Below are positions 18,751-27,653 of a DNA stretch of 64,000 bases, in pieces. The DNA lies in the NCBI RefSeq assembly GCF_000369505.1, contig NZ_KB850054.1:248001-312000 (forward strand). The letters are read 5' to 3'. Under the pieces are notes generated by a model. That model had not been told where the DNA came from. It did not search any database and saw only the letters and a list, made by a program, of their open reading frames with translations. The stretch comes from Acinetobacter sp. NIPH 298 (GTDB taxonomy: Bacteria; Pseudomonadota; Gammaproteobacteria; Pseudomonadales; Moraxellaceae). Every line of letters starts with the position of its first letter. The stretch's first letter is position 1. The translations under genes were made by a program, and so were the position numbers.

Positions 18751-19917
18751 ATGACTCAACACAACAACATTTATCGAGCACTATGGGCAAGTTTGTTGAT
18801 GTGTTGGGGCGTTACACTTCATGCTGCCCCTCCTTCTGGATGGGGCGATGATAGTACATCACCTAGTGCTGAAGTGCCGATTGAGTCGATTCAACAGTTT
18901 GTACAGATTTATGGCATTGTTCGAGATAACTATGTTGATAAAAAATCAGATGATGCTTTATTTCAGCAATCGATTAAAGGTTTGGTGAGTGGCTTAGATA
19001 ATTATTCTCGTTATTTATCTGCTGAAGAATACCGTCAACTGATTCAATATACCGAAGGTGATTTGGCTTCGGTCGATTTTAATTTAAATTATGATGCGCA
19101 TACAAAATTGTGGCAGATTCAAGGTCTAAAAACAGGCTCTGATTCGAATAAACTAGGTCTGCGTAATGGGCAGGCGATTGTTAAAATTGACCATCAAGAG
19201 TTAAAAAACTTAAATCAAGATCAAGTCCAAGGGTTATTGTATGGTTCGATTGGCAGTACCATACAAATTTTGCCAGAAAGCAATATAAGTACACTGATCT
19301 TGGTCAGAAATAAGAAAGTAGAAACAGATATAGAGCCCGTTTTATTACACAATCAAGTCTTAGTCCTTAAAATTAGAGTATTTCAACAAGATACAGCCAA
19401 TGAAATTAAACGACTCATCGAGGAATTTGGTTCACAAAAATTAAAAGCTGTGGTGTTAGATCTGCGCAATAATCCCGGTGGTCTACTTTCAGCTGCAGTT
19501 GAATCGGCAGATTTATTTTTGGATCAAGGTCTGATCGTCACAACCAAGAGCCGTTCTGAAGGTGATCAGCAATTTCAGGCGTTACCATCGAATGAGTTTC
19601 AAAAGCTTAAATTGGGAATCTTAATTAATCGACGTTCAGCATCCGCAGCCGAAGTATTTACCGCCGCTTTAAAAGATCATAAACGTGCATGGGTAGTCGG
19701 AGAAAATAGTTACGGCAAAGGTGTCGTACAAAAACTGTTTCCGTTACCGAGTGGTGCTGCGCTACAAATGACAGTATCGCATTATTACACGCCGAAAGAT
19801 CAGATGATCGAAGGGCAAGGTATTCAGCCGAATCAAAGCTATGCGTTGCAGCCTGAAATGAAAGAAGATTATTATTTAGAGCATATCAGCGAATTAGTGC
19901 TGAAAAGTAAACCTTAA
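18751..19917 (+). CDS. S41-family carboxy-terminal processing protease
   Basis: The 388-residue protein has a signal peptide ending near LHAAP, a central PDZ domain (~105-180) and an S41 catalytic domain with 'LDLRNNPGGLLSAAVESADLFL', the nucleophile in 'RRSASAAEVFTAALKDH' and the general-base Lys in 'GENSYGKGVVQ'. Such Ctp enzymes trim envelope proteins in the periplasm. The start at 18751 follows AGAAGGCG; an ATG at 18730 lies before that site. It forms a likely operon with gpmI. The family is clear; the exact orthologue (CtpA-like) is less so. Confidence 0.9.
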   Translation: MTQHNNIYRALWASLLMCWGVTLHAAPPSGWGDDSTSPSAEVPIESIQQFVQIYGIVRDNYVDKKSDDALFQQSIKGLVSGLDNYSRYLSAEEYRQLIQYTEGDLASVDFNLNYDAHTKLWQIQGLKTGSDSNKLGLRNGQAIVKIDHQELKNLNQDQVQGLLYGSIGSTIQILPESNISTLILVRNKKVETDIEPVLLHNQVLVLKIRVFQQDTANEIKRLIEEFGSQKLKAVVLDLRNNPGGLLSAAVESADLFLDQGLIVTTKSRSEGDQQFQALPSNEFQKLKLGILINRRSASAAEVFTAALKDHKRAWVVGENSYGKGVVQKLFPLPSGAALQMTVSHYYTPKDQMIEGQGIQPNQSYALQPEMKEDYYLEHISELVLKSKP

Positions 19918-19921
19918 TGCA

Positions 19922-19957
19922 ATGAAGCCCCTGATTTAGTAGGGGCTTCATTTTTTT
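19922..19957. terminator. Terminator between the protease gene and pilR
   Basis: ATGAAGCCCCT (19922-19932) pairs with AGGGGCTTCAT (19941-19951), followed by a T tract. It separates converging genes. Confidence 0.88.
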
Positions 19958-19962
19958 AAGAA

Positions 19963-21393
19963 TTATTCATCCTCTTCAGTATCTAAGCCGAACTTTTTTA
20001 AACGGTAGCGTAAAGAGCGGAAGGTCATCCCTAATTTCTTAGCGGCTAAGGTTCGATTCCAATGGGTTAGGTTTAGTGCGTTGAGCAGGACTTCTTTCTC
20101 AATATTTTCTAAATAACGTTCTAAGCCTTCAGGTGGAAGCTTTTTGGAACTGGTGCTTGGACTGGTTGAATATTGTGCTTGTTCAACATCTTCTTGAGTA
20201 TAGAGTGATGCTGTCGGCATCGAGATCGGACTGCGCAAAGGTGCGGTCTGTAAGTGTGCGAGGTCAATGCTGTTGTCATCGCTGAGTGTCATTGCGCGTT
20301 CAATGATATTACGCAATTCACGGACATTGCCAGGGAAGTATTGCTGTAGCAAGAACTGCTCGGCACGAGTAGATAAGGATTTAGGCGATAAATCCCATTC
20401 CTGACTAATTCTCTGGATGAAATGATTGGCCAATAACAGGATGTCTTGCCCGCGTTCGCGTAAGGGTGGAAGTACGATATCCATCACATGAATACGGAAA
20501 AATAAATCTTGTCTAAATCGACCTTGTTGCACCAATAGTTCAAGGTCTTGATGGCTGGCACTAATCACTCGAAAATCAACATCAATTTCCTGATCCGAAC
20601 CGACAGGGCGAATTCTCTTTTCCTGTACTGCACGCAGTAATTTAACTTGCATATTCAACGGCAATTCAGCAATTTCATCTAAAAATAAACTACCGCCGTG
20701 TGCAGAAAGAATTAAGCCTTGTTTGTCTTGTGTCGCACCCGTAAAGCTGCCTTTTTTATGCCCAAATAACTCACTCTCCATCAATTCAGTTGGAATCGCA
20801 CCACAGTTAATAGCAATAAATGGCCCTTCACTACGATTGCTTAAACGATGGACCAGATTTGCAACCACCTCTTTGCCTGTTCCTGATTCACCTGTAATAA
20901 ACACAGGCGCTTGAGAACGCGCAATTTTCTTTAAAGCGATCCGTAACTGTTGAATTGGCGGCGAGCGCCCGATTAACAGTTTATTTTCTAACGCTGTTTC
21001 GGCTGCCTCTTGTTCAGGTTGCGGTCGATTCAAGGCTTTTTGAATCAATTGATCCAAATGCTTTTGATTGACTGGTTTACTGACAAAATCAAATGCACCC
21101 GCTTTTAGTGCTGCAATCGCAATGTCCATATTGCCATAAGCCGTTAGTACAGCGATGGGTGTGTTAGGATGGTTTTGAGTGACGTGTTTGACTAAATCTA
21201 AACCGTTGCCATCTGGGAGGTTTAAATCTGTTAGACAAGCATCATACTGAAACTCAGTGAAAAACTTTTTTGCTTGCTCAATCCGATAAGCGAGATGTGT
21301 CTTGATGCCCATTCGTGCAAGTGTCATTTGCATTAAGAGACACAAGTCCTCTTCATCGTCTACAAGCAAGACGAGTGGTTGTTTAGTTGTCAT
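19963..21393 (-). CDS. pilR: Sigma-54-dependent response regulator PilR
   Basis: The 476-residue protein has a receiver domain (phosphoacceptor Asp in 'CLTDLNLPDGNGL'), an AAA+ domain with Walker A 'GESGTGKE', a GAFTGA loop present as GSFTGA in 'HKKGSFTGATQDK', and a C-terminal Fis-type helix-turn-helix ('NRTLAAKKLGMTFRSLRYRLKKFGL'). It activates sigma-54 promoters, classically pilA for type IV pili. It follows pilS by 21 bases on the same strand. The identity as PilR rests on the membrane kinase partner and family resemblance. Confidence 0.9.
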   Translation of the reverse strand: MTTKQPLVLLVDDEEDLCLLMQMTLARMGIKTHLAYRIEQAKKFFTEFQYDACLTDLNLPDGNGLDLVKHVTQNHPNTPIAVLTAYGNMDIAIAALKAGAFDFVSKPVNQKHLDQLIQKALNRPQPEQEAAETALENKLLIGRSPPIQQLRIALKKIARSQAPVFITGESGTGKEVVANLVHRLSNRSEGPFIAINCGAIPTELMESELFGHKKGSFTGATQDKQGLILSAHGGSLFLDEIAELPLNMQVKLLRAVQEKRIRPVGSDQEIDVDFRVISASHQDLELLVQQGRFRQDLFFRIHVMDIVLPPLRERGQDILLLANHFIQRISQEWDLSPKSLSTRAEQFLLQQYFPGNVRELRNIIERAMTLSDDNSIDLAHLQTAPLRSPISMPTASLYTQEDVEQAQYSTSPSTSSKKLPPEGLERYLENIEKEVLLNALNLTHWNRTLAAKKLGMTFRSLRYRLKKFGLDTEEDE

Positions 21394-21414
21394 TCCCCGA
21401 AAAACCTAATTTAA

Positions 21415-22980
21415 TCAATTAATTATTGAGCACTCAACCCTGAAGCATGCTCCTTGTTGTCGCTCTACATAAGTGAGCTTTGCATGATTTGCCTCACAAA
21501 ATGTATGAGACAGATACAATCCTAAACCAGTTCCATTAATTTCGGTACTAAAAAATGGTTTAAACAGTTGAGAAAGGTCACGTTTCGCAACACCCGTACC
21601 AAAATCAATGACATCAATGCGTATTCGCCCCTCATTGCGCTGAACTTCGATCTCAATATAAGGGGCATCTGAGGCATTATGGCGCAATGCATTTCGAATT
21701 AAATTAATCAGCACTTGGCGTAATTGTTTGTCATCAAATAGAACTTTGATGTCTTCAGGAATATTCAGCTGAATCATGTGTTTGACGTCAGCTAAGTCCT
21801 CATTGCATAGACTTTCAAAGAATGTGGTCAGATCAATCGTTTGAGGCTCTGTTGGCTTGTTACGTGCCATCGCCAAAGTGTCTTGCACAATGCAGTCAAT
21901 CCGCTTCGCTTGTTTGCTAATCATACGAGACAGCATTTCTTGTTGATGCTCATCGCTGGCTTTGAATAATTCATTGGCTTGTACGATCGCAGCCAAAGGG
22001 TTGCGAATCTCATGGGCAATGCTGGCCGAGAGTTGACCTAGCGCAGCTAATTTTAATTGTTGTACTTGTTGCGTGAGCTTCTGCGCATCTTTTAATACCA
22101 ACAACACCAATGCTTGTTCAGGAACGATTAAATGTTTCACCCGAACATTGACGGTATATAGGCTCTGTTGTGACTCAAATGTAAACTCTTCGCCATCTTC
22201 TAAATCACTAAATTTAATCAGTTCAAAAAGATCGGGTTGCCACTTAATGAGGGGCGTTTTTTCAGTCGAGACAGGCACGTGGATGCCCAATAAGGCGTTG
22301 GCAGCGGGATTGGTCAATACGATATGATTGCTTTCATCGAGCACCAAATAGCCGTCTTCAATTTGTTCCAGAATATAGCGGTTAATATTTTGAAGTTGAT
22401 GAATTTCAATCGATTGATGAAAGGTCAATGCTTCTAAAATATTAAACCGTTGTACTGCAATACGCCCAATCGCAAACACCACGAAGAATAAAAATGCCAA
22501 CAGCAGACTATTGCCTAAATGATTTAAGTTGTTGTAATCAAGAAAGTTACCAATGAAACGCTGGTAAATCACCATGATCACAGCAAAAAGCGTAATAATC
22601 AGGGAAAGTCGGGCATCCAATAAGATCGCAGATGAAAAAATAATAATGACGTAGAGCAAGCTGAGTTGCAGATTGGGGCCACCAGTCGAAAAGGTGATGA
22701 TACTTAAGCAGACCACATCAATGATGAAGATCAAGATCAGCTGCTTACTGATTTGTGATGGAACCAATCTTAGAAATAAAAGCTGACCGATATTGAGCGT
22801 GACATAAGCAATCAGCGTATAGAAATATAAAGACGGGTAAATGTAATTGTTGGCCAGTTGCTCGGCGGTCAATAGGTAAATGAGCAATAAGCTGACGGAA
22901 ATAATCAGACGATATCCGCTATACCAAGCGCCTAGTTGGTAAATGGTTTGTGACACTGAGGATGCAATTTTTCCCAACAT
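21415..22980 (-). CDS. pilS: Sensor histidine kinase PilS
   Basis: The 521-residue protein has about six membrane helices in the first 190 residues, a PAS-like domain ('ILEQIEDGYLVLDESNHIVLTNPAANALLG'), a HisKA domain with 'SASIAHEIRNPLAAIVQANEL', and a C-terminal ATPase with the N box 'INLIRNALRHNA', G1 'DFGTGV' and 'GTGLGLYLSH'. It phosphorylates PilR. The six-helix input domain is characteristic of PilS, which in Pseudomonas senses pilin levels. It is 18 bases downstream of gacA. Confidence 0.9.
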   Translation of the reverse strand: MLGKIASSVSQTIYQLGAWYSGYRLIISVSLLLIYLLTAEQLANNYIYPSLYFYTLIAYVTLNIGQLLFLRLVPSQISKQLILIFIIDVVCLSIITFSTGGPNLQLSLLYVIIIFSSAILLDARLSLIITLFAVIMVIYQRFIGNFLDYNNLNHLGNSLLLAFLFFVVFAIGRIAVQRFNILEALTFHQSIEIHQLQNINRYILEQIEDGYLVLDESNHIVLTNPAANALLGIHVPVSTEKTPLIKWQPDLFELIKFSDLEDGEEFTFESQQSLYTVNVRVKHLIVPEQALVLLVLKDAQKLTQQVQQLKLAALGQLSASIAHEIRNPLAAIVQANELFKASDEHQQEMLSRMISKQAKRIDCIVQDTLAMARNKPTEPQTIDLTTFFESLCNEDLADVKHMIQLNIPEDIKVLFDDKQLRQVLINLIRNALRHNASDAPYIEIEVQRNEGRIRIDVIDFGTGVAKRDLSQLFKPFFSTEINGTGLGLYLSHTFCEANHAKLTYVERQQGACFRVECSIIN

Positions 22981-22998
22981 AGGCGATTCACAAGGGTT

Positions 22999-23634
22999 TT
23001 AAGGTTTAATCAGTCCATAACGAATCGCAAGATGGGTGAGTTTGACATCACTATCAATTGCCAGTTTTTCAAAAATACGATAACGATAGGTATTTACGGT
23101 CTTCACACTGACAAATAATTTATCAGCGATTTCTTGGGCGCTAATACAGTTGACCACCATCATCGCCACTTGCATTTCACGTTCAGACAGCGCATCAAAA
23201 GGGGATTGCTGCGTATCAGAAAGATAAGAACTGGCCAGTTGCTCAGCGATGTCAGCACTGAAATATTTACCACCCAGCATCACTTTGTTGATCGCACGAA
23301 CCATTTCTGCAATCGGTGCACCTTTGGTGATATATCCTTTGGCGCCTGCCTTGAGTAAAAGGGAAGGGTAAGGTTCTTCTGCTAGACCACTTACGGCGAT
23401 AACTTTGGTATCCGGAGCACTTTGTAACAAGCGTCGTGTGGTTTCTACACCACCAATCCCCGGCATGTTTACATCCAGAAGCACAACCTGAGGGTGTTTT
23501 TGGCGAACAATAGCGATCGCGTCTTCTCCAGATTCGGCCTGTCCAATGACCTCAACTTCTGGGTGGTCTTCTAACATACGACAAATACCAGTACGTACGA
23601 GTTCATGATCATCAACAACGAGAACAGTGATCAA
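22999..23634 (-). CDS. gacA: LuxR-type response regulator GacA/UvrY
   Basis: The 211-residue protein has a receiver domain ('VLVVDDHELVRTGI', acceptor Asp in 'VVLLDVNMPGIGG') and a LuxR-type helix-turn-helix ('LSEREMQVAMMVVNCISAQEIADKLFVSVKTVNTYR', motif split across the turn). This matches GacA/UvrY, which with the GacS kinase controls virulence and metabolism. It starts with TTG at 23634, five bases after a perfect AAAGGAGG site. The gene is just 18 bases from pilS, so the three regulators may be one transcript. The cognate kinase gene is not here. Confidence 0.92.
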   Translation of the reverse strand: MITVLVVDDHELVRTGICRMLEDHPEVEVIGQAESGEDAIAIVRQKHPQVVLLDVNMPGIGGVETTRRLLQSAPDTKVIAVSGLAEEPYPSLLLKAGAKGYITKGAPIAEMVRAINKVMLGGKYFSADIAEQLASSYLSDTQQSPFDALSEREMQVAMMVVNCISAQEIADKLFVSVKTVNTYRYRIFEKLAIDSDVKLTHLAIRYGLIKP

Positions 23635-23843
23635 GAAGACCTCCTTTTATTAAAAAATTGGTTTTTTGTTACATAAAGCAAAATTAGCTTGCAATGAAAT
23701 GACAAAATTAGCAATGCTATTCTTCATTTTAAGAGAATAGTTGTACACAATTGTGTCTATAAAAGCTTTACCCAATATGCTCAAATGTAAGGCATAATGA
23801 TAGTAAGCGCAAATGTGCAGCATCCTGAGTTGAGTATTGTGTC

Positions 23844-24908
23844 GTGAAAAATCCTAAAAAATCCGTCATGCATGTTTTAGGCATGTCTATCTTGTTGGCT
23901 TGCAGCTCAACAAGTTTTGCTGAGTTAGTTGTCAATAACAATTCAGCGTCTTCGATTGACAATGGTTCAGCTTCATTGAGCTGGTCGGCCAGTGATGTCA
24001 ATCAATTGATGAATGATGATGAGTCATTGGATATTGGTCCACAAGGCTCTACGTCTGTAACGACGACCTTGCGTAGTGGTGGCTCTGCTACGATAAGTTC
24101 ATCAGCAACGCCACAACAAAGCGTTCAGATACGCGATACTTCTGGTTCAATCAGCCAGCCTTCAGTCAATGCACGCGCTGCATTGGTGATGGATGCGCAA
24201 ACGGGTGAAGTGCTGTATAGCAAAAATACCAACTCAGCTTTGCCAATCGCGTCAATCACCAAAGTCATGACAGCCGTGGTTACTGCTGATGCTCGATTGA
24301 ACATGTCTGAAGAAATCACCTTACAGAGCATTGATTTTGCTGGCGCAGGCGGGAAGAACTCGAGTTCCACACTACGCGCAGGCGATAGTATGAATCGAGC
24401 AGAATTATTACTATTCGCTTTGATGAAATCAGAAAATCCTGCTGCTGCTGCTTTAGCGCGAACTTATCCAGGTGGGCGTAATGCCTTCTATGCGGCGATG
24501 AACAGCAAAGCAAAACAATTGGGAATGACAGCGACACATTATGTCGAGTCCACAGGTTTACATCCGGGCAATGTTTCATCGGCACGTGACTTAGGCATTC
24601 TAGTCAGTACAGCATCGCAGTATGGCTTGATTCGTCAGTTTTCAACCACACCGACCTATGATTTTAATTTAGGTTATCGTGTACTGAAGTCAAATAATAC
24701 CAATGCTTTAGTACGTAATGGTGGTTGGAATATTAATTTGTCTAAAACTGGATATATTAATGAAGCAGGACGCTGTGTGGTCATGCACACTACTGTGAAT
24801 TCACGTCCAGCGGTTGTGGTGTTATTGGGTGCGCCAAGTACGCAAGCACGAAATAGTGATGCAACCAATTTATTGACTTGGTTAAATACTTTGCCAAAAC
24901 GTGTTTAA
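23844..24908 (+). CDS. pbpG: D-alanyl-D-alanine endopeptidase PbpG (PBP7/8)
   Basis: The 354-residue protein has a signal peptide (to about SFAEL), a Ser/Thr-rich linker of roughly 80 residues, and an S11 penicillin-binding domain with the SxxK motif 'PIASITKVMTA', SxN in 'MKSENPAAAAL' and KTG in 'LSKTGYINEAGRC'. PBP7/8 cleaves DD-crosslinks in peptidoglycan and matters for serum resistance in A. baumannii. It starts with GTG at 23844; the ATG at 23868 is an alternative that would still leave a signal peptide. The long serine-rich stretch before the catalytic domain is a feature worth noting. Confidence 0.9.
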   Translation: MKNPKKSVMHVLGMSILLACSSTSFAELVVNNNSASSIDNGSASLSWSASDVNQLMNDDESLDIGPQGSTSVTTTLRSGGSATISSSATPQQSVQIRDTSGSISQPSVNARAALVMDAQTGEVLYSKNTNSALPIASITKVMTAVVTADARLNMSEEITLQSIDFAGAGGKNSSSTLRAGDSMNRAELLLFALMKSENPAAAALARTYPGGRNAFYAAMNSKAKQLGMTATHYVESTGLHPGNVSSARDLGILVSTASQYGLIRQFSTTPTYDFNLGYRVLKSNNTNALVRNGGWNINLSKTGYINEAGRCVVMHTTVNSRPAVVVLLGAPSTQARNSDATNLLTWLNTLPKRV

Positions 24909-24924
24909 TTATTATTGAACAAAT

Positions 24925-24956
24925 AAAAAACCAGTTGCATGCAACTGGTTTTTTTT
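24925..24956. terminator. Terminator between pbpG and thrC
   Basis: AAAAAACCAGTTG (24925-24937) and CAACTGGTTTTTT (24942-24954) pair around CATG. A and T tracts flank both sides, so it can serve both converging genes. Confidence 0.88.
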
Positions 24957-24973
24957 GTCATAAGACGCGATGG

Positions 24974-26113
24974 TTACATATTAGAAAGAATCGAATCTTT
25001 CACTTGATCCATCGTAGCATCAATCGACAACATCACAGCATCAGCGCATTGCTTGATCGCGGTATCAGGATCTTTTAAGCCATTACCTGTCACCGTACAG
25101 ACAATCACAGAACCTTCAGCGATTTTACCCGCTTTAAGATCACGGATTGCACCACCGATCGATGCTGCTGATGCAGGCTCTACAAAGACACCTTCATACA
25201 TTGAAAGTAAGCGTTGTGCTTCTAGGATTTCAGCATCCGTTAGTTCATCAAACCAACCTTTAGAATCACGTACTACTGCTTTAGCATGGTTCCAACTTTG
25301 TGGGTTACCAATACGAATCGCAGTTGCAACAGTTTCAGGATGCTCTACAGGTGCGCCACGTAAGAACGGTGCAGCGCCAGCAGCCTGATAACCGACCATC
25401 GTTGGTAAGCCTTCTGGCTTAGGTCCTGTGAACTGATCTGTAGCCGCATCATAAATCACTTGTTCAAACTGATCAGCAGGTTGATTTGCAACAGCTTCAG
25501 TATAACCCATCCAGTGTGCAGTGATGTTACCCGCATTGCCCACTGGCAAGCAGTGATAGTCAGGTGCACGACCCAAAGCTTCTACGATTTCATAGGCAAT
25601 GGTTTTTTGACCTTGCAAACGATAAGGGTTAATTGAGTTTACAATAGTAACAGGTGCTTGATCCGCAACTTCTTTGACCAGACGCATACCATCATCAAAG
25701 TTACCGCGGATTTGCATGGTAATCGCACCGTACATCATCGCCTGAGCCATTTTACCCATGGCAATTTTGCCTTCTGGAATCAAGACAAATGCCTTGATGC
25801 CTGCACGCGCTGCATAAGCTGCTGCTGCTGCTGAGGTATTCCCTGTAGATGCACAGATGATCGCTTTAGAGCCTTCTTCAACTGCTTTGGTCACCGCCAT
25901 CGTCATACCACGGTCTTTAAATGAACCTGTTGGATTCAGACCTTCGTATTTCACGTAGATTTCAACGTTTTTACCAATAATACGTGGAATATTCTCGAGT
26001 TTAATGAGCGGTGTATTACCTTCACCTAAAGAAATTGCACGCGTAGTTGCAGATACAGGTAAACGGTCACGATAACGATCTACAAGACCAGTATAACGAT
26101 TGGCATTCGACAT
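24974..26113 (-). CDS. thrC: Threonine synthase
   Basis: The 379-residue PLP enzyme converts O-phosphohomoserine to threonine. It shows 'LGEGNTPLIKL' near the start, the Schiff-base Lys in 'NPTGSFKDRGMTMA', and the phosphate-binding 'PVGNAGNITAHW'. It is the short class of threonine synthase found in Pseudomonas and Acinetobacter rather than the longer E. coli form. It follows hom on the same strand, separated by about 110 bases that contain a hairpin repeat. Confidence 0.94.
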   Translation of the reverse strand: MSNANRYTGLVDRYRDRLPVSATTRAISLGEGNTPLIKLENIPRIIGKNVEIYVKYEGLNPTGSFKDRGMTMAVTKAVEEGSKAIICASTGNTSAAAAAYAARAGIKAFVLIPEGKIAMGKMAQAMMYGAITMQIRGNFDDGMRLVKEVADQAPVTIVNSINPYRLQGQKTIAYEIVEALGRAPDYHCLPVGNAGNITAHWMGYTEAVANQPADQFEQVIYDAATDQFTGPKPEGLPTMVGYQAAGAAPFLRGAPVEHPETVATAIRIGNPQSWNHAKAVVRDSKGWFDELTDAEILEAQRLLSMYEGVFVEPASAASIGGAIRDLKAGKIAEGSVIVCTVTGNGLKDPDTAIKQCADAVMLSIDATMDQVKDSILSNM

Positions 26114-26160
26114 GATGGTGTTCCAATATATAGATATTTTAAATCTTTGTTTTCAAAAGG

Positions 26161-26212
26161 GACTTGACGATGTGCAAGTCCCCCCTTTGAAAAGGGGGAT
26201 TTAGGGGGATTT
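26161..26212. repeat. Intergenic hairpin repeat (copy 1) between hom and thrC
   Basis: CCCCCTTT (26181-26188) and AAAGGGGG (26191-26198) form a perfect palindrome, followed by the trailing word ATTTAGGGGGATTT. The 20 bases before it also fold (GACTTG/CAAGTC). A related element lies between dksA and gluQ at 35836-35906. The pattern is that of small dispersed REP-like repeats. It sits inside a likely hom-thrC transcript and may affect RNA stability. Confidence 0.6.
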
Positions 26213-26222
26213 AAAAACCTGA

Positions 26223-27524
26223 TTAACTATCGAGCGATTCTAAACGAATTCTGACGATTTCGCCATGAATTGCAGGTAATGCTTGAATTTGTGCAAGCGC
26301 TTCATCCATTTTTGATTCAACAATTGGATCAGTTAAGATCACGATTGGGATCAAATCTTTTAGACGAGATTGTTGCATGATGGCATCAATACTAATACCT
26401 GTACGGCTTAAAATCGCAGTGACATCAGCCAGTACGCCTGTCTGATCTTCGGCATTTAGACGGATATAGTATCCAGTCGTCATTTCTTCACGGCTTAAAA
26501 TTGGCATGTCGGCTAAGGCTTCAAATGCCAATTGCGGAATGGTCCCCGCACCATCTTCGGTATACGAGATGTCACGAACAATATCAATCACATCAGCTAC
26601 GACAGCAGAAGCCGTTGGACTTGCACCAGCGCCAGCACCGTAATAAAGCGTAGGACCGACGGCATGCGCTTGTACCAACACTGCATTTTTAACGCCGTTT
26701 ACATTGGCAATCAACTGTTCAGCAGGGATCAAGGTTGGATGTACACGAAGTTCAATACCATTGGCTGCGCGGCGAGCAATACCTAAATGCTTGATACGGA
26801 AACCAAGTTCTTCGGCATATTTCACATCCTGCGCGGTGATTTTGCTGATCCCTTCGGTATACACCTTGTTAAATTGTAATGGGATACCAAAAGCACAAGA
26901 GGCTAAAATCGTAAGCTTGTGTGCTGCATCAATTCCTTCAACATCGAAGGTTGGGTCAGCTTCAGCATAACCAAGTTGTTGTGCTTCAGCCAAAACATCT
27001 GCAAATGCACGACCTTTTTCGCGCATTTCGGTGAGGATAAAGTTACCTGTACCGTTGATAATCCCTGCGAGCCATTGGATATGGTTGGCAGCAAGACCTT
27101 CACGGATCACCTTAATAATCGGAATACCGCCAGCAACGGCTGCTTCATAAGCGATTTGGACCGCGTTATCCTCAGCAGCTTTAAACAGTTCATTGCCATG
27201 TTCAGCAAGTAAGGCTTTGTTTGCTGTGACGACTTGCTTGCCATGTTTAATGGCTTCCATAATCAGTTCATAAGCAGGATGAATCCCACCCATGACTTCC
27301 ACCACGACATCAACATCAGGTTGACGTACAATTTCCATCAAATCAGCGCTTTGCTGAATCCCTGCGAGTTGTAGATCTGGACGTGGACGGCGGGTGCCTA
27401 CGTGTGTAATTTGAATTTCTCGACCAGTACGGCGTTTAATTTCAGCAGCATTTTCTTGTAGTAATTTAAGGGCTCCACCACCAACAGTACCAAGACCGAG
27501 TATCGCCAGACGAACTGGTTTCAC
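26223..27524 (-). CDS. hom: Homoserine dehydrogenase
   Basis: The 433-residue enzyme reduces aspartate semialdehyde to homoserine. It has the NAD(P) motif 'LAILGLGTVGGGALKLL' at the start, 'GGIPIIKVIREGL' in the catalytic part, and a C-terminal ACT domain ('DQTGVLADVTAILSRTGISID') for feedback control by threonine. I chose GTG at 27524 because GGAG lies seven bases upstream and the protein then begins KPVRLAILGLG as in the family; an ATG at 27545 would precede the ribosome site. It is followed by thrC. Confidence 0.93.
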   Translation of the reverse strand: MKPVRLAILGLGTVGGGALKLLQENAAEIKRRTGREIQITHVGTRRPRPDLQLAGIQQSADLMEIVRQPDVDVVVEVMGGIHPAYELIMEAIKHGKQVVTANKALLAEHGNELFKAAEDNAVQIAYEAAVAGGIPIIKVIREGLAANHIQWLAGIINGTGNFILTEMREKGRAFADVLAEAQQLGYAEADPTFDVEGIDAAHKLTILASCAFGIPLQFNKVYTEGISKITAQDVKYAEELGFRIKHLGIARRAANGIELRVHPTLIPAEQLIANVNGVKNAVLVQAHAVGPTLYYGAGAGASPTASAVVADVIDIVRDISYTEDGAGTIPQLAFEALADMPILSREEMTTGYYIRLNAEDQTGVLADVTAILSRTGISIDAIMQQSRLKDLIPIVILTDPIVESKMDEALAQIQALPAIHGEIVRIRLESLDS

Positions 27525-27653
27525 GTCACACTCCATTTTATTCAATCATTTTAATGAAGCTTGATCATAGCTAAAAAAATGCAGCGACACTAGGGCTAAG
27601 ATCATCTTTAATCTGTCGCCCAAGTCGTTCTTTTGGTGGAGTAGAGAAAAGGC

